Source: Welwitschia mirabilis | Taxonomy: Eukaryota > Gnetophyta > Gnetopsida > Welwitschiales | NCBI GenBank assembly: GCA_051453625.1 | Contig: JBOZIK010000001.1 | Coordinates: 100,335,279 to 100,399,278 of the forward strand | Reading direction: 5' to 3' | DNA length: 64,000 nucleotides | Made by a program: the position numbers and the translations under genes | The notes under the pieces: generated by a model | Seen by the model: the letters and a program-made list of their open reading frames with translations, nothing else | Told to the model about the DNA's origin: nothing | The model's database searches: none | Part shown: piece by piece, positions 47,353-60,239 of the stretch | Position numbering within the stretch: the stretch's first letter is position 1 | How the letters are laid out: every line of letters begins with the position of its first letter

Positions 47353-48129
47353 GCATGGTTGTTTCATAGAAGGTGCATAATTTTTTTCCATGAAATTGTT
47401 TTTAGTTTAGATTTTAAATTTCTTAGCGCTTTCAGTGATCACCATTGATCCTTTTTAGTTATACCTGAATTGGTTTGCTTTGTTTTGAGTTTTTTTCTTT
47501 CATGTTTGTACTTACTAGTGGTGGGTAATAATCTATTTCTAGTGATATCCTAATTGGTTTATTTCTGAGTTTTATTTAGTTTTCATTCTAATTTGGATAT
47601 CATTTCTATATTAGATCTTTTGTTGTAGGTCTAATGAATTTTCTACAATTTTCTAACCTAAACAAGAATTAAAAAGAGAAATGATAAAAACTAAAATAGA
47701 ACTTACCCTTTTTGTGTTCTTTTGTTTATGCAATTTTTCATTACAGTAGTTAGCTTTTGTTTTTATTACATTTTAGTTTTTCCTATTGAAAGTATCTAAA
47801 AAGGGGGAAAAATTAGGGTTTGTTTTCTTAGGTTTTATTTTCAAGTTTGCTATCATTTTGATTTTTAGTGTTAATTTTCTGAACTCACAACCTATACCAT
47901 GTTGTGTAGAGTTAGCAACCAACATAACTTTTGTCCACACAAAAAAATAGTAAATGACTAGTGCCTCTATTATACATGACCAATGATGTTGGTCTTTTTA
48001 AGAATCATCCTCTAAAACTTGAACTGAATCCGGTGTAAAACATTTAAAACCCATTCAACTTTCAAGTTTTCTCTAAAACTTGTCTGAATCATGTCTGTGC
48101 TAGATATGAAATAATCTAGGTCATTTAAT

Positions 48130-49960
48130 TATAATTCCATCTAATGAAAACATGAACCCTAATGCCGGTGACAATAACGAATAGAGACCAGTTTCAAGAA
48201 ATCAACCCACAAAGATATCTATGGATAAAACTATTCCAATGGTCCAACTAGAGTGCCCAATACACCTTCCGATGCCTTTTCTATAATAACAACATATCCT
48301 TTTATAATGAGTAATTATTGAAGAGCCATCAAGCCCACTACCTTAACCAGTAAGTAGCCCAAAACCCTATCTCAAAACTAATCGAACTTCCCTAATAATT
48401 TCTCTAGGAAAACCCTTAAAGTTTATTTACAACTTTAATGTTGAGGTATTTCATCATGTGTAGTTTAACCCCTCATAGCATGTAGGCTAGATTTTAAGCC
48501 TTTTACTATTCACTTACTTCTCCATTTCCATGGCATAGAATTGGAATACACATGCCTACACTTAAAAGAATTTAAATGTGTGCTATACACCTTACCTTAG
48601 TTTGCTAACACTGTTGATGCCCTTAGACTAACCCTTTTCATATTCTTCCTTAAGTAAAAAGTAAAAGTCTAGTTATATACCCTTAAACCTCTTTCTATTA
48701 TGACTTGGACTGACCTAAGTTAATACTTCATCTCAAAATATTTTTTAAGTCATAAAATCCATGCTCTTAGGAGAGAAAGCATGAATTACCAGTAGAAAGA
48801 CCATGGGATCTTCTTACAAACCTTAGAAAGATATGAGGATCTACTTCAAAAATGTTTCCAATAGGAATTTTAGCTAGGTAGGATCATTACATTTTTCTAT
48901 GAAGGATTGTTATTAACTAATAGACAATTACTTAAAATGATAAGTAGGGGTAGCTTCCTGAATTTTGCATTAGATGGAAGTTGGGATTACCTTGAACCCA
49001 TCACTGAGAGTTCTAGGAATTGGGAGAAACTAATTGAACCATCTAGATCCTAGCAATCAATTATGTCCACAAGTCTCTTTAAAGTGTCCAATAATTTTGA
49101 TATCAATAATAGGATAGACGAATTATTAAGAAGAGTAGAATACCTTATCACTCTGCATAAACCCTTATCCTTTATACCTGAATGTTGGATCTATCATATA
49201 GACTCCCATGAAATAGCTAAGTATTCATCCATATCTCTCTTTTAAAATATAATCAATAAACAACTAAATGCCATAGGACACCATTGATAGGATCATAAAG
49301 ATAGTTCCTATTCAAATACTTATAACCTTAGGTGGAGGAACCATCCTAACATTTCTTGGAAATAGGACCAATATCACAATTATGGTAATATTAGTTAACT
49401 AAGAAACTCATTTCTATCATTGTCTTCTCATCCTTATCTAAACCAATACCACCCAAACCACCTTTTGTTATCTAAATCACCAACCATTCTCATCTAATTT
49501 GTTGGAAGAAATATAAAGGAAATTCATAAAATTCCAAAACCATATCAACCAACAACATGCTTCCTTCTTGAATGAGCTTGAATCAAAATTCCAACAATTT
49601 TAGCACACCACCACTTAAATTCTCTCTTTCTTGAACCATAGAGAACCTGACAAACATCCTATTAACCCACACCTAAACCCAAGAGGAATTAAAATTATAT
49701 AAGGATTAAAGCCTAACCAAATAGAAGGAACTAAAGCTATCCATCTTAAAAGTGAGAAAGAGATAAATAATTAAATTGAGAAAAACCTAATGTATGAGGA
49801 ATCAAAACACAAAAAGTACAATGAGACAGACAAAATAGTAGAGAAATTAAAAAATCCTATGCCCACTCACTAAGAACCTCCACCCTTTCCATAGTAACTT
49901 AGGAAAAAAAATTTTGTGAAAAATAGCTAGAATCCCTAGAGCTTTTTAAGAAAGTAAAAG
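48130..49960 (+). pseudogene. Athila-like element 2: gag remnant
   Basis: The probable start is near 48150 (MNPNAGDNNE, then a stop). Blocks near 48550-48760 read HLKEFKCVLYTLP, LRLTLFIFFLK and TWTDLS, and YEDLLQKC is at about 48830. These follow the Retrotrans_gag order. FYEGLL at about 48895 and LDGSWDYLEPITESSRNW (48970-49025) continue it. The open part 49063-49245 carries a knuckle-like WIYHIDSHEIAKYSS in which the Cys ligands are lost. Many stops are present. Confidence 0.68.
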
Positions 49961-50099
49961 TAAACATTCAACTCTTACAAGCAATTAAACAAGTGCCTTA
50001 TTATGCAAAGTTCCTCAAAGATATGTGCACAGTAAAAATATGAATGATCATTGAAAGAAAAGACTTCTTAGTATAACAAACTAGTGAAATACTCTAGAA

Positions 50100-50400
50100 C
50101 CAATTTCTTCCCAAATATAAGGATCCTAGCTACCCTGTAATTGTCATCACAATTAGAGAGAAATATATAAATCAAGCCTTATTAGACTTAGGAGCTATAT
50201 AGATTTAGGCTTGGAAGGGTTCAAAAACACCAAACTCCAATTACACCTTGCTAAAAATTCCTTGAAAGCACTATTAGGAATAATCAAAGTTGTCATTATT
50301 AGGGTTGACAATTGCTATTTTTGGTGGATTTTGTAGTTCTAGACAAGGAAAATACAACCAATCAATTATTTCTCATCATCTTAGAAAGACCCTTCCTTAT
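50100..50400 (+). pseudogene. Athila-like element 2: protease remnant
   Basis: At about 50175-50205 the frame reads NQALLDLGAI, then a stop, matching the aspartic-protease A-L-L-D-x-G-A site. The surroundings are badly broken. Confidence 0.5.
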
Positions 50401-50869
50401 AACCTCTAATGTCATGGTTAACTAACTATAAGAACAGTCTAATGAAAATCCATTTTGGCAACACAATAGTAGAGTTAAATGTTTTTAATGCCATGAAACT
50501 ACCTTTTAATGATGATGGAATTGAACATGTGGAAAAGATGAAAAGTCTTCTTGTTTACTAATAACCCTTTACACATATTTTTAATGACAATGTTTCAGAC
50601 CTTTCTCAAGAATATGATTCATGCACCATTACATAATATGAACTCTTTATTGATATTAGACCTTTTTCCCTTGACCTGAAGTTGCCTTTTTAGGAGGTGA
50701 CTATATGTTTCTAGTGGTAATCAATTCCTTTTTATCTTCATCTCAAGAAACTAAAATATTAAATCTTTTATGAAAATATAAACAAGCCATTGGATGGACT
50801 CTTTCTGATACTAGAGGCATTGATTCTAGCATTTGTATGCACCACATATACCTTGAGGAGAATGTCCAA

Positions 50870-51600
50870 CCTTCAATTGAAGCCCATATAGAGTTAACCC
50901 AACTTTGAAGGAACTAGTACAAAATGAAGTAATTAAACTTCTAGATAACAATATCATTTATCTAATTTTTGATAGTAAGTGAATAAGCCCAACCCAAGTA
51001 GTAGATGAAAAGGCTGGAATTACCTTGATGCCAAATGATCATAATGAAATTATCCCTACTAAGCTAGTAATAAAATGGAGAATGTGGATTGATTACCAAA
51101 AACTTAATACTGTATCAAGAAAAGATCACTTTCCTCTTCCATTTTTTAACTAAATCCTAAAACAACTAGTCAAAGATCCTTTCTATTATTTCCTAGAGGA
51201 TATTTAGGGTATAATCAGATAGGAATCACTTTCAAGGACTAGGACAAGCTATGTTTACCTGCCTTATAGAAAATTTGCTTATAAATGAATGCCATTTGGT
51301 CTATGTAATGTCCTTATCACATATCAACCATGTATGCTTAAAATTTTTTTAATGGAAATTTTCATGCATGATTTTTTTGTTTAAGGGTCTTCTTTTGACT
51401 CATGTATTTGTAAATTATAACTTATTCTCATTTAGTGCATGGGAAAATGCCTTGTCTTAAATTGCGAGAAATGTCACTCTATGGTTAGTAAAATCATAGT
51501 TTTAGGATACATAATTTCATTAGAGCAAATTTAAGTTAATATTTCAAAAGTCTCAAACCCTTTATAACCCCCTAAGAAAAGATGTCTCTTTTAATTGGAC
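50870..51600 (+). pseudogene. Athila-like element 2: reverse transcriptase remnant
   Basis: Near 50965-51000 it reads DSK, a stop where Trp is usual, then ISPTQVV. WRMWIDYQKLNTVSRKDHF is at 51075-51135, and a shifted FYYFLEDI and YNQIGI follow (51180-51225). The Y-x-D-D box is not cleanly readable near 51350-51400 (FMHDFF). It is decayed beyond function. Confidence 0.72.
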
Positions 51601-51649
51601 TCATGGATGTTAGTAAGCTTTTGATGATCTCAAAGAAAAACTTCTGAGC

Positions 51650-52070
51650 ATACCTATCATCTAATCACCTAATTGGAAGCTACCCTTTAAAATCAAGTGT
51701 GATGCTAGTGATTATGTAGTTGGTATTGTGTTAAAATAAAGAGTAGATAGAAAACCAATTATAATCTACTACACAAGTAAAATATTAAGTAACACTCAAC
51801 TAAATTATGGTATCACTAAAAAAGAACTTTTTTTAATAGTCTTTTCCTTAGAAAAATTCAAGCAACATCTCCTTAGTTCTAAGGTGCTCATCTACATATA
51901 TTATTTAGCCCTTAGATATCTTTTTTTCTAAAAAATACTCCAAGCCTAGATTAATTAGGTGGATCTTACTCTTATAGGAACTTGACTTGGAAATAAAATA
52001 TAAAAAGGATTTTGATAATGTTGTAGCTGATCATATTTCATACATAACATAGAATAACTCACATAAATCC
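51650..52070 (+). pseudogene. Athila-like element 2: RNase H remnant
   Basis: NWKLPFKIKCDASDYVVGIV (51672-51731) contains the first catalytic Asp context. Then come a stop in place of Gln, and IIYYTSKILSNTQLNYGIT, KKELFLIVFSLEKFKQHLL and, after a shift, LIRWILLL-stop-ELDLEIKY and VVADHIS. The order matches plant Ty3 RNase H up to its C-terminus. Confidence 0.82.
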
Positions 52071-52269
52071 CTTTGTATTAATGATACCTTCCCTGACAAG
52101 CATCTTTTTTTCCATTTCAGAAATAACTTAGCTCAATGACATCATAATTTACTTAGTTTTCAAGATTATTTCCTCTTATTAGATTCTTAATTACAGAAAG
52201 AAAATTTTAAGTCAAGTCAAACATTTGTTCTGGGATAATCCTTACTTATTCAAATATTTCCTAAATCAA

Positions 52270-53350
52270 GTCATTTGTGAATGTATTTCTCAATCAAAAA
52301 TTTATGATGTCTTTGAACTTTATTATTTTAAATCTTTTGGTGGACATTACTTTACTAATAAAACTACCACTAAAATTCTTTAGGTTTTTATTAACCATCC
52401 ATTTTTAAGGATTCATATGTCTATTGCAAAACATGTAAAAGCTACTAAAAACTCAATAGTCTTACGTGAAAACATATGATACATTTGAACCCCATTCTTG
52501 GTATCAACTTTCAAGGAATATTCTTTCTCACATGGACACCAATATATTTTGATCTATATCGGTTAAGTTATTAAGTAGGTAGAATCATGCACTCATAGAT
52601 CTAATGATTCCCAAACTGTAGTGAAGTTCTTTAATGAAAACATTCTGACTAGATTTGATTGTCCTTGGATGTTGATTAGTGATGGTTTTGTCCTCATTTT
52701 TGTAATAGGATATTTAATAATCTTCTTACTAGGTATGAGATTACTTATGAAGTTGTAACTCCCCATCATCCTCAATTTAGCAAACAAGTTGGAGTCACTA
52801 ATGAACAAATAAAAATCATACTGCAAGAAGTACTAAACTCAACTAGAAAGAATTGGTTTTATAAGCTAAATGACATTTTGTGAGCTTATAGGACATCTTA
52901 TAAGACATCATTAAGAATGACCCCATTTAGTCTAGTCTATGAAAAGGCTTGCCATCTACCTGTTGAACTCAAACATAAGGCATATTAAGCAATAAAGAAT
53001 ATAAACTTTGATGAAGTAGTTAGAAAACATAGGTCTATCTAAATCAATAAACTAGATGAAATTAGAAATGATGCTTAGAAAATTGTAAATATTAATAAGA
53101 AAAGGATGAAGAAATTACATGATTAAAACATCTTTAGAAAAGTATCTTAGGAAGGAAAATTAGTTTTACTTTATAATTCAAGGTTGCAATTATTTCTAGG
53201 TAAACTAGCTTCTAAGTGAAAAGGTTAATACATAATAAAATAGGTATTGTCAAACGGTGTATTAACTAGCTTCAAAGTCAATGGTTATTGCCTTAAAAAA
53301 TTTCATTCGCCCTTTCCATCAATCTATAAATACATGAAACTTACTGATCT
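52270..53350 (+). pseudogene. Athila-like element 2: integrase remnant
   Basis: SNDSQTVVKFFNENILTRFD (about 52596-52655) is followed by a shifted RYEITYEVVTPHHPQFSKQ (about 52729-52785) and NEQIKIILQEVLNSTRKNW. After a stop, YRTSYKTSLRMTPFSLVYEK and CHLPVELKHKAY follow, the standard Ty3 integrase core and C-terminal order. A last block, SFKVNGYCLKKFH (about 53270-53310), matches the end of plant pol. Stops and shifts abound. Confidence 0.82.
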
Positions 53351-54659
53351 TAGTTAATGGCCTTTAATAAATAAATTAATAAGAAGTGATATTGCTACCA
53401 CCTCAAGTACTAGTTACAATTAGGTGTACTTATGATTTTAAGAAGTTATGCTTATTTTGAATATGATTGTTAAAGTCATGTTCACTTAGGATCTCTAATT
53501 TTGGAAAATATGGTTAAATAAGATGAAATCTACCTTCATACTATGGTTTTTATTTTAAGCGTTTTTATGGGAATAAGATATTTCTTAAGCTATTATGTGC
53601 ATAAAAATGATAAATATAAGAAGTAAAACTAATAAAAAATAATATTTCTTTTTCAAAAGTATATTTTATTTTGATTAAATTATTGAGTTTATTTAACAAC
53701 ATCAGGGCCATGGATGTTCACTGGTAATGTGCCTTTAACAATCTAATTATGACATGATCAACTGCATTGGAGCTATAGACAGTAGCTAGTAATGCAACAT
53801 TGCTTTTTTGAATAAACCACATGTTTAATTCTATTGGAATAAAATGTCATAACATTGGATACTTAATCTAATCTAGATGTTTAAAACAAAGGATATATAT
53901 GATTATAGAAAAGGTAAATTATGAAACAAAAAAAGTGGAAATTAAAGACCTTCTAAGTTCTCTTTTCATTAACTTCTATACTTAAGGCTCACTATTAGCT
54001 ATTGAATTTTCATAACTTAGTTAGCCAATACTATACTTATTTGACACTGAGATCCATTAGAAATTACAATCAAATAAAGTCATTAACTTGGGTAAGTTGT
54101 CTCTTTTATTCATAGGTTGCATGGCTAAGTCCTAGTCATACCATCAATATCCACCTTCAATATAAATTTCACCTCATCCCATTATATGAGAAATAGCATT
54201 ATGAGGTATAAGTTTTTTCTCCATGGACTAAACTTTCACTTAGTTTTGGTAAGAAGATATTTGATTGAAAGATGAAGGTTGTGATCTTTTTAGAAATCTT
54301 TTTTTTTCCCTTTTTGGCCATTATAGGTTAGTTGCATTACTTTGCATATTTATCTTTTTTAATTAAGATGAAATCTCATAAAGAAGGTTTTCTGTAGATG
54401 TGGCACATTTTTTCAAAAGTGCACTAAATTTTCTATCTTTTAAACTTTGAAAAGAAAGTTCACTTTTGGTTGGCGGTGTAGCATCCATTTTTCAAATATT
54501 TTTTTTTGATTTTGATGCTTTATATTTTAAAAATTGGTTAAAATTTTTCAAAGGTTACAGCATTCTCATACTTGAACCTTTTTCCTTAGAATTTTTTCAT
54601 GTTAAATCATTTGTTTTCAAATATTTTGGTAAAAGTCTAGGAAAAGTTTGGTTAGGAAA
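53351..54659 (+). other. Athila-like element 2: 3' untranslated or lost third-ORF region
   Basis: About 1.3 kb lies between the end of integrase and the 3' LTR. Athila elements often have an extra ORF or long non-coding DNA here. I see only the small open frame 54466-54681 (Phe-rich), with no envelope-like feature. Confidence 0.45.
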
Positions 54660-54850
54660 TGTGACAACATGTAAAAATTGACATTTAGACCAAGTATTCA
54701 AGTAATTTAGCTTAGATAAAGACATTAAAATAGTTCTTTTATCATAAAATTATGTCTTTAAAACTTTTTTAATATAATTTTTGAACTTATGCACTTTTCC
54801 ATTACAATTCTAGGTAAAGTTCCACTTTAAGGATTACATGTCAAAAGATA
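54660..54850 (+). repeat. Athila-like element 2: start of 3' LTR, interrupted by copia insertion
   Basis: It begins TGTGACAACATG and tracks the 5' LTR through AAGGATTACATGTCAAAAGA. Then the similarity stops abruptly and a copia LTR begins. The remaining LTR should lie beyond the right window edge. Confidence 0.7.
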
Positions 54851-55950
54851 AAGTTATTAGGATTAGCTATCCTAGAAGGGAGGGGTGGAACATAATAGCT
54901 AAGGTAATTTTTGCAATTTGATAACTTAATACTTTGGTTGCATAATTTTAAACTATCAATTAATTAGCTAAGTTCTAGTTCTAATTCAGCAATGATAGTA
55001 ATTTAAATAATTAACTAAAGATATAATAATTCATGCTTATGAAATAGACTAATAAAATAAAACAATAAGCACAAGATATAGAAAAAAAGACTATTTTATT
55101 TATTGCTAATGCAACCTCCAATTGCACATCAATGGACTTTATAATTATCCTCCACCAATACAAATAATATTTTCTTGTAATCCTCAACCTCAATTCTAAG
55201 CCAATTCCTTTTCTTGATATTACACTTCAATACAGATAGATATGTGGAAGCTTGAAGTACAATTGAGATAGAATGATAATAATTAAAGTGCAAAGTTGAT
55301 TTAACAAAAGGTATAAATTCATGCAACATTTTAATTACTAATAGAAGAATGTTTATGGCTATTGTAAGGCACAAAGGCCAAAGATATAACTATTAAGGCC
55401 TTAAAAATGGCTGGTTAACTTCTTTGAATGAAGTTACAATGGTTGCTAATAGTCTATAATGGCTGTATTCCATTATTTATTAACCTAATAGTCGACCCCT
55501 TTGAAGTGGTAATCGATCCCTTTTCTTACATTGACCATCTGAGACAAAAGCTAAGTTGGATGGTTGACCTCAACTCTAGAACCAGTCGACCACATGAATT
55601 ACATTTAACATTTCATACATAGGTGGTTAACCCCTTTAGAAAGTCAGTCCACCTTGGCGATCGACCTCCTAGATAATAGGGTCAACCCCTTACTGAAAAT
55701 ACCAAAAATTATCTCTCAACATGTATTAAACCCCCTAAAAATGGTGGTCGATTATCTAAACATGTTGTACTAATTCATTTCTTCTTTAAGTCTAGATCAT
55801 GCGTTGTTCATATTGTCTTCATTATGACTTGCTTGTGCTCAATATCTTTTAATAGATTCACTCCTACGACATTTAGTGTTAACCTATAAATAAAGTCATT
55901 TTATTAGATTATAGTATAGTATTTGGTGTGTTAACAATAGAAAACTATAA
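54851..55950 (-). repeat. Sire-like copia element: 3' LTR
   Basis: The first 500 bp match 63445-64000 in the same orientation (shared TCCTAGA.GG, ATAGCTAAGGTAA, AATTTGATAACTTAATA, AAAGATATAATAATT, GAATGTTTAT). The right end is near GTTAACA (55930-55936) or the nearby GGTGCA; the - strand AAAGGGGAATAATATTG (about 55957-55973) looks like the polypurine tract. Length is about 1.1 kb. At 55491-55755 there are about ten GTCGACC-like words. Confidence 0.72.
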
Positions 55951-56449
55951 GGTGCAATATTATTCCCCTTTATCATTGATGACAACTAAATCAAAAAAGT
56001 TATTTAATCTTTTTAGATTAGTGCTCCACCTAAGTGGGTGCTCCCCTTGGATATATGTGTAATTCAAATGAAGTAAGTTTGTATAAATACTAGAATTAAA
56101 AAGAAATAAGATACAAGAAAATTACTACCTTGATAGTATACTAATGCTATCTTTAATCAACTATCGTAACAAATTCTATTTTATCATAGGATAGAAAATA
56201 CATGTCATCATAATTAAAATAGTTACAAGAAGAGAAAATCATAAAAAGTTTGTAATACATGATATTGTTTAAAAACATAACAACAATTAACAATTAGCTA
56301 TTTGTTTCTCTCCCCTTTTTTCATTAATAAAAAGGGAGCTACAAAATGTAAACATAAGTAGTTAAAATATGTAATAGATAACAGAGAGAAAAAAATACAA
56401 CTCTAGTTAGAATTACTTATAGATGATGTGTGGTAATAAGAACCATGAT

Positions 56450-57990
56450 TGATAACACCCTAGGATAATCCTATGGAAGAAGATTATGTAGACACTATAG
56501 TAGAAGATAAAGTAGGCATTATGGAAATCGATCCCTAAAGAGTGAAGAAATCACTAGATTTCAATCTATAATCTATATACTAAAATGAAGCATGAAGTCC
56601 TCATCACAAAGAAGATTCCTCTTATGGATAAGAAGGTTGTGTTGGCTCTGTTAGGAGCATTTGTCTACGTAGGTGCTAGTGTAGGTGCCTCTTGTGGTTC
56701 CTCCTCCTCCTCCTCCTCTAACTGCTCTTCCTCCTTAGATTCTTCTTCCTCTTTTAATTCCTTCTTATCATATGATACCTCTACTAATTCCTCCTCTGTC
56801 TATTCTTCGTCTAATACCTTCTTTACCTCCTCTTCTACTTACCCATCCTCCTCTTCCTCTTTTTCTTCCTCCTTACTTAGATAGCCTAGTGGAGGAGTAG
56901 TAGAGGATGTGGAAAAGTAGGAAGGTAAAGGTGATAAAATATTATAAGGCTCTAGAATCTGAACTTCCCTCCTCATCTCCTCTAGACGATAAAGTATCTA
57001 ATGCTAAGACTTTTCTTACTCGTATGTCCTAGTGTGGATTTAAGAAGGAATATCCATCATACGATCCATAGGACCTTTGGAGATATTATCATAAGTGCAA
57101 GAGGCTAAAGAAGATGCATGAGAGAACTCTATGCCTCTACAACATTATGGTCTCTGAAAAAGACCTACCTTAAAGAGATGCATGCATGCTAATTTTGAGT
57201 AGTTAAGAGGCTAGAGAGGCTTGAGTATGGTAACGTTGTGTTGTAGTAGAGGATTGAAAGTGATGACATAGTCCCATAATCAATACTTCATAACAAAGTA
57301 TCCTATTCTCATACTCAATTATGTGTTAAAGAAATTTAAAAATGATAAGAAATACATCAATGTTCTATTAAGAATACAACCGATGTAGAAACCTAATCCT
57401 TTAGAGAGTGGCATCATCCCTAGGTCTACTGAGTGGTAGAAGGAAACACCTAAAGATCAAGTGTAAGACTTAATACAATGCTATCAAGTATTTAGCTCTA
57501 AATGTAGTGGAGGATTCCCAATCAAAGTTAGCACCACAAACATCCAAGACATCCTAAAAATGTTAAAAATACTCAAAGCTTGTAAATGAAAGATCGAAAA
57601 CACCACATCAAAAAATATGTAGAACTTGTGTAATTGTATATAGTATGACACTAAAATTAACCCCTAAGATCATGATTTTTAGTACTAAATCTCTAATAGA
57701 TATGATCTCTACGTTGGCATAGAATAAGCCAACGACCTCTATAATGACCTCCAGATATGGTGTTAGTAATGGTTTCCACCCCTAATACTTAAAGATATAT
57801 TTAACTAGAAGGAGAAATGGTTTGAATGTAGATACCTGAATTTCTCTTTTTTTAGAACTATCTTGGATTTGAAATTAGTGTTAAATAACATCTATGTTTG
57901 TCTATTCATATGAGTGAAAAGATCTACCTGTGTAGGGGTAGAACGTTTAATCTTCTTTTTCTTAGTAGAGTAAGAGAGTCTGGGAGCCAT
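56450..57990 (-). pseudogene. Sire-like copia element: probable env-like third ORF, broken
   Basis: It lies between the end of pol and the 3' LTR, in the position where Sireviruses may carry an extra ORF. On the - strand an ATG at 57990 starts MAPRLSYSTKKKKIKRSTPT with a basic N-terminus, then a stop after 31 residues. Coding-like pieces continue in several frames. The last part (complement of 56585-56884) is very Glu-rich, with long runs of E/EE. Position, length (about 1.5 kb) and acidic tail fit an env-like frame, but I see no clean signal peptide or membrane segment. It could also be an unrelated transduced ORF. Confidence 0.45.
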
Positions 57991-58455
57991 ACGTACTCAA
58001 GGCATACTGTTAAACCCACTGATGAAAATATATAATCATGCATATCACTTTAAAAATATGAAATAATATAAGAAGAGTAAACAATAGATGATTGAACCCT
58101 AGGGTTAAGATCTTGATTATTTCATGGGATAAATACAAAGTTAATCAAGAACAATCAACCTTTAAAGAACAATGGTTGACTAGGGTGGTTGACCTCCTAA
58201 TAACTATGTCTATCATGTCGACCATTCAAAAGACTTTAAAGCATTAGTAAAGAAGGTGATCGACCTTGTAGATCACCTGCTCAAGTTAAATGTTTGCAAT
58301 ATCAAGTCAATGATCCATTGATAAAATAAGAAGAATGAAAAAATTATCAACAAGTTAAATTTCTGAACTAAGATGATAAGGATAACAAGCTCGAAATTAA
58401 AAAAAAGATAAAGAAGAGAAAAAGGTTTAAAGGACAAGATGATAATTTGAAAAAT

Positions 58456-60200
58456 TCAAGGACAAGGACCTAAATTTAAGGATTTACAAAGATAAGTGAA
58501 ACACTCTGAATAGAGAGGTTTTATTAGAATATCAGCTAATTGATGATCAATGGGGACATATTCAAGACTAATATTCTTAGAATCTACATGATCTCTAAAA
58601 AAGTGATGGCGAATTTTCATATGTTTGATTCTAGAGCGAGGGACAGGATTCTTAGATGTATTTATTACACTACAGTTATCACAGAAAATTGGTATGTTGG
58701 ATTTATGAATCTCAAGATTCTGTAAGGCATGATAAATCCATAAAACATGAGTAACATAACTATCAAAGCTACATATTCAGCTTTAGCAGTGGATAATGCC
58801 ATAGAGGTTTATTTTTTATAGGTCCAAGTATTATTTTTTATAAGTCCAAGTAACTAAGTATGATCCTAGAAAGAAATAATAACCACTAGTGCTTTTTCTA
58901 TTATGCTTATAACCAGCATAATAAACATTAGAAAAGGTAGATAAATCTAACATAGTATCTCTAGAAAATCAAATGACATAGTTTAAGGTTCTTTTACATA
59001 CCTGAGAATTCATTTAATAGCCTTAATACATGAATCTTTGGGTTTCAATTGATACTTAGTATATAGTCCTATTGAAAATGTGATGTTTGACCTACTTGTA
59101 GTTAAGTATAAAAGACTTTCCATCATAATTCTATATAGCTTGATGTCAACATACTTTCCACTTTTATCTACATCAATTTTATCATTCGTTTCCATTGGAG
59201 TTGATACCAGCTTGTAGTTTTTTAGACCAAACATATTCACAAGTTGACTTATAAATTTTTATTGTAATAAGAATGCACCATCTTTTCTTTGCTTTACTTG
59301 TAATCCAAGAAACATTTACATCTCATCTAAATAGCTCATTTTAAAATGATTATTATAACTTTGACAAATTCATAAGACGTAGAGTCTATGGTTTATTTAA
59401 AAATAATATCATCAACATAAATTTTTACAAGTAAGAAATTTAAATTGATCTTTTTGATAAATAAAGATTTCTTTATCTTACATCTAATGAAATCATGATA
59501 TGATAGAAAAGAAGCAAGTTTTTTATATCATGCTTTTAGTACCTATTTGAATCTATAAAGTGCCTTTTGAATATGTAAACATGATGAGGATACTATGATT
59601 CTTCAAAGTCAAGGGATTGTTATACATATATAAGTTCATTTAAGGAACCATTTAAGAAAGTGATTTTCACATCTATTTGATAATTTTTGAAGTTATATAG
59701 ATAAGATAAAGGAAGCAAATTCAAATCTATTCTAATTTAACAACTATTGCAAAGGTTTCATTGAAATCAATACCTTTGTTTTGAGTGTATCCTTGTGCTA
59801 TCAACCTTGCTCTATTTCTTTCTACTTTAGAGTTTTTATTTAGTTTATTTTTAAAGATCTATTTAATACCAATGATGTTGTGATCATTTATCCTAGGGAA
59901 AAGTTTCCAAATTTTACTTTTCTTGAATTGGTTAAGTTTTTCTTACATGGCATTAATCTAACATTCATATTTTTTAGCTTCTTTAAAAGAATAGGTTCTA
60001 ATAAAGAAATGAAGAAAATATTTGTACAAATTGAACTTCTTATTTTTACCTTATCAAATACATATTCAATTATAGATTCAATAGAAAAAATTTGGGCATA
60101 ATTATTTTTATAAGAGTTGAGGTTTCTTTGTGAGATGATAAAGGTGAAGAAGCAAAGGGTTGACCATTTGATTAAATTCTTTGAGAAATTAACTCTACTT
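58456..60200 (-). pseudogene. Sire-like copia element: reverse transcriptase / RNase H remnant
   Basis: The - strand stop is at 58456-58458. Upstream, RNase H words read IFCDNCSVINTSKNPVPRSR (about 58630-58690), IKHMKIRHHFFRDHVDSKN and YVPIDHQLADILIKPL. The open part 59010-59240 contains NYKLVSTPMETNDKID, LYRIMMESLLYLT and SRSNITFS, typical of copia RT end. The catalytic box YVDD is intact at 59408-59419 (complement of ATCATCAACATA) within VKIYVDDIIF. Other parts are broken by stops. Confidence 0.85.
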
Positions 60201-60239
60201 CATAATCTTTAGATTTATCTTATGATTACCTTTATCAAT

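Larger units (their letters stand above)
46157..54850 (+). mobile_element. Ty3 element, Athila-like (5' LTR to start of 3' LTR)
   Basis: The order is LTR, Asp-tRNA-type primer site, gag, protease, RT, RNase H, integrase, non-coding region, 3' LTR start, all on the + strand. Integrase after RNase H marks Ty3. RT and gag wording and the primer site favour the Athila/Tat group. It is heavily mutated and non-functional as read. Confidence 0.75.

Noticed and set aside
52593-52826. - strand 77-codon frame
   Set aside because: It is antisense to the Athila integrase core.
56585-56884. Serine-rich + strand protein of 99 codons
   Set aside because: It is the complement of the Glu-rich (GAG/GAA) tail of the - strand env-like frame; TCC/TCT repeats read as Ser.
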